DNA of 35,239 nucleotides from Iodobacter sp. (GTDB lineage Bacteria > Pseudomonadota > Gammaproteobacteria > Burkholderiales > Chitinibacteraceae), in assembly GCF_025352645.1 (NCBI RefSeq), contig NZ_JANXSO010000075.1, forward strand, positions 1 through 35,239, written 5' to 3'. Positions 34,326 to 35,239 of this stretch are shown in pieces (position 1 is the stretch's first letter; each line of letters starts with the position of its first letter). The notes beneath the pieces are model-generated. The model worked only from the letters and a program-made list of their open reading frames with translations, searched no databases and was not told where the DNA came from. The position numbers and the translations under genes were made by a program.

Positions 34326-35102
34326 ATGCAAGCAAATAATTTTAATCTAACCGACTATTTAAAGCGCATTGGCTACCAAGGCCAAGCCCACGCTGATCTG
34401 GCGAGTCTTACCCAAATCATGCGCTGCCAATTATTTACCGTGCCATTTGAAAATTTAGATGTGCAGGCAGGTAAAGTTGTTTCTTTGGTTCCCGAAGATA
34501 TCGTTAATAAAATAATCCACCAACCGCGCGGCGGTTATTGCTATGAAGTCAACGGCTTATTTGCCATGGCCCTGCAAGCGCTAGGGATTGATTATCACTT
34601 TATTGCCGCTCGCCCAATGTTTTACCCAGTAAAAAGGCCAAAAACACATATGGCGGTGATTGCACATATTGCTGGTGAAGATTATTTATGTGATTTAGGT
34701 TTTGGTAGCTATGGCATTCGCGCTCCCATTGCGCTGAGCCAAACCGGCATTAAAATTCAACAAGATTTTGATGTTTTTATGCTCGATAAAATAGATGAAA
34801 AAACCTATTTATTAAAAGCCGAATTAGAAGGGGAATGGGCAAATCAATATGCGTTTGATTTATACCCACAAGAATGGATAGACTTTAGCCCCGCTAACTT
34901 TATGAATTCAACGCACCCAGATGCCATTTTCGTGCAGAAATTACTTATCGTATTACACACCCCTAGTGGTAGGAAAATCTTACTCGGTGACGCCTTAAAA
35001 ACGGTCAATAAAGGCATTACAAGCAAAGAAACCATAACTCAATTTGAATCCACCCTAAGCCAGCATTTTGGTTTGATACGCCCTAGCGAATCCCTTACAT
35101 AA
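34326..35102 (+). CDS. Arylamine N-acetyltransferase (second paralogue)
   Basis: A 258-residue member of the same family as the gene at 7587. The triad is Cys72 in RGGYCYEVNG, His108 in PKTHMAV, and Asp123 in CDLGFGSYG; the VPFENLDVQAG segment (39-49) is also conserved. FxxYPVKRPKTH in the middle differs from FNGKSYGPDFDH of the first copy, so the acceptor pocket probably differs. The start ATG at 34326 has AAGG about 10 nt upstream and gives a family-like N-terminus (LTDYLKRIGYQG). An upstream in-frame GTG at 34290 lies inside the hairpin and is not favoured. The gene is followed closely by a convergent partial gene at the window edge. Confidence 0.92.
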   Translation: MQANNFNLTDYLKRIGYQGQAHADLASLTQIMRCQLFTVPFENLDVQAGKVVSLVPEDIVNKIIHQPRGGYCYEVNGLFAMALQALGIDYHFIAARPMFYPVKRPKTHMAVIAHIAGEDYLCDLGFGSYGIRAPIALSQTGIKIQQDFDVFMLDKIDEKTYLLKAELEGEWANQYAFDLYPQEWIDFSPANFMNSTHPDAIFVQKLLIVLHTPSGRKILLGDALKTVNKGITSKETITQFESTLSQHFGLIRPSESLT

Positions 35103-35108
35103 CTGATG

Positions 35109-35239
35109 TTACGCAGCCCGCAGGTTTTGTAGTTCCACCAAGGCCTGCTGGGTTGCTTTGATATAGAGCTTGGCGCGTAGCGCAAAGTGGTTAGCTTTGT
35201 GCTTGATCTTTAAGCTTTCTAGCTTGAACACCGCGTAAA
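35109..35239 (-). CDS. C-terminal fragment of a basic protein, possibly a transposase
   Basis: Forty-three codons on the minus strand run into the window edge and end at a TAA at 35109-35111, only 6 bp from the stop of the acetyltransferase gene. The visible part reads LKIKHKANHFALRAKLYIKA followed by TQQALVELQNLRAA. The lysine-rich helix is reminiscent of the C-terminal ends of DDE transposases, but no family can be assigned from this piece. It could also be another small basic protein. Confidence 0.4.
   Translation of the reverse strand, partial: YAVFKLESLKIKHKANHFALRAKLYIKATQQALVELQNLRAA

Overview
This window looks like chromosomal DNA from a motile, flagellated betaproteobacterium. The gene set and protein flavour suggest the Neisseriales (Chromobacteriaceae, Iodobacter-like), but that placement rests on recognition by eye, not on a search. 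The DNA is moderately AT-rich, intergenic spaces are long (up to about 740 bp), and several small palindromic repeats lie in them. No rRNA, tRNA, CRISPR array or phage module was seen. Both edges are cut through genes: the left edge holds the 5' end of an IS256-type transposase with its terminal inverted repeat, and the right edge holds the C-terminal 43 residues of a basic protein that may be another transposase.

Layout. 0.9-8.4 kb: a secreted family-3 solute-binding protein; a minus-strand pair encoding a 2-oxoglutarate/Fe(II) oxygenase and an aromatic-amino-acid decarboxylase; a sodium:alanine symporter facing an alanine-glyoxylate-type aminotransferase across a shared terminator; a 143-bp MITE-like element; and an arylamine N-acetyltransferase. 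9.0-13.0 kb: a CPA-type antiporter translationally close to a YbdK-type carboxylate-amine ligase, then a flagellin with its own sigma-28 promoter. 13.6-17.1 kb: a class 1A dihydroorotate dehydrogenase, a periplasmic L-asparaginase II and a secreted GDSL lipase/esterase. 17.3-22.3 kb: a minus-strand arginine succinyltransferase catabolic cluster (astA-astD-astB, then astE), lacking astC. 22.9-30.7 kb: a chemosensory operon (STAS protein, CheA, MCP, CheW, CheD, CheB, REC-EAL response regulator). 30.7-35.2 kb: rmuC, divergent flgA, a DUF1615-type lipoprotein, and a second arylamine N-acetyltransferase.

How the genes work together. Amino-acid use is a recurring theme: alanine uptake plus transamination, asparagine deamidation in the periplasm, arginine catabolism to glutamate and succinate, and decarboxylation of an aromatic amino acid. 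The chemosensory operon carries adaptation enzymes CheB and CheD but neither CheR nor a single-domain CheY. Its only dedicated output visible here is a response regulator with a c-di-GMP phosphodiesterase (EAL) domain, so I infer a chemosensory path that acts on c-di-GMP rather than, or as well as, the flagellar motor.

Most unusual points: the oxygenase/decarboxylase pair preceded by a perfect 14-bp-arm inverted repeat resembling a Fur box; a flagellin with a textbook EF-hand calcium loop in its variable region and a suspicious start codon; an antiporter lacking the usual ion-binding aspartate; a class 1A PyrD; and the STAS/EAL chemosensory operon. None is proven novel from sequence alone.
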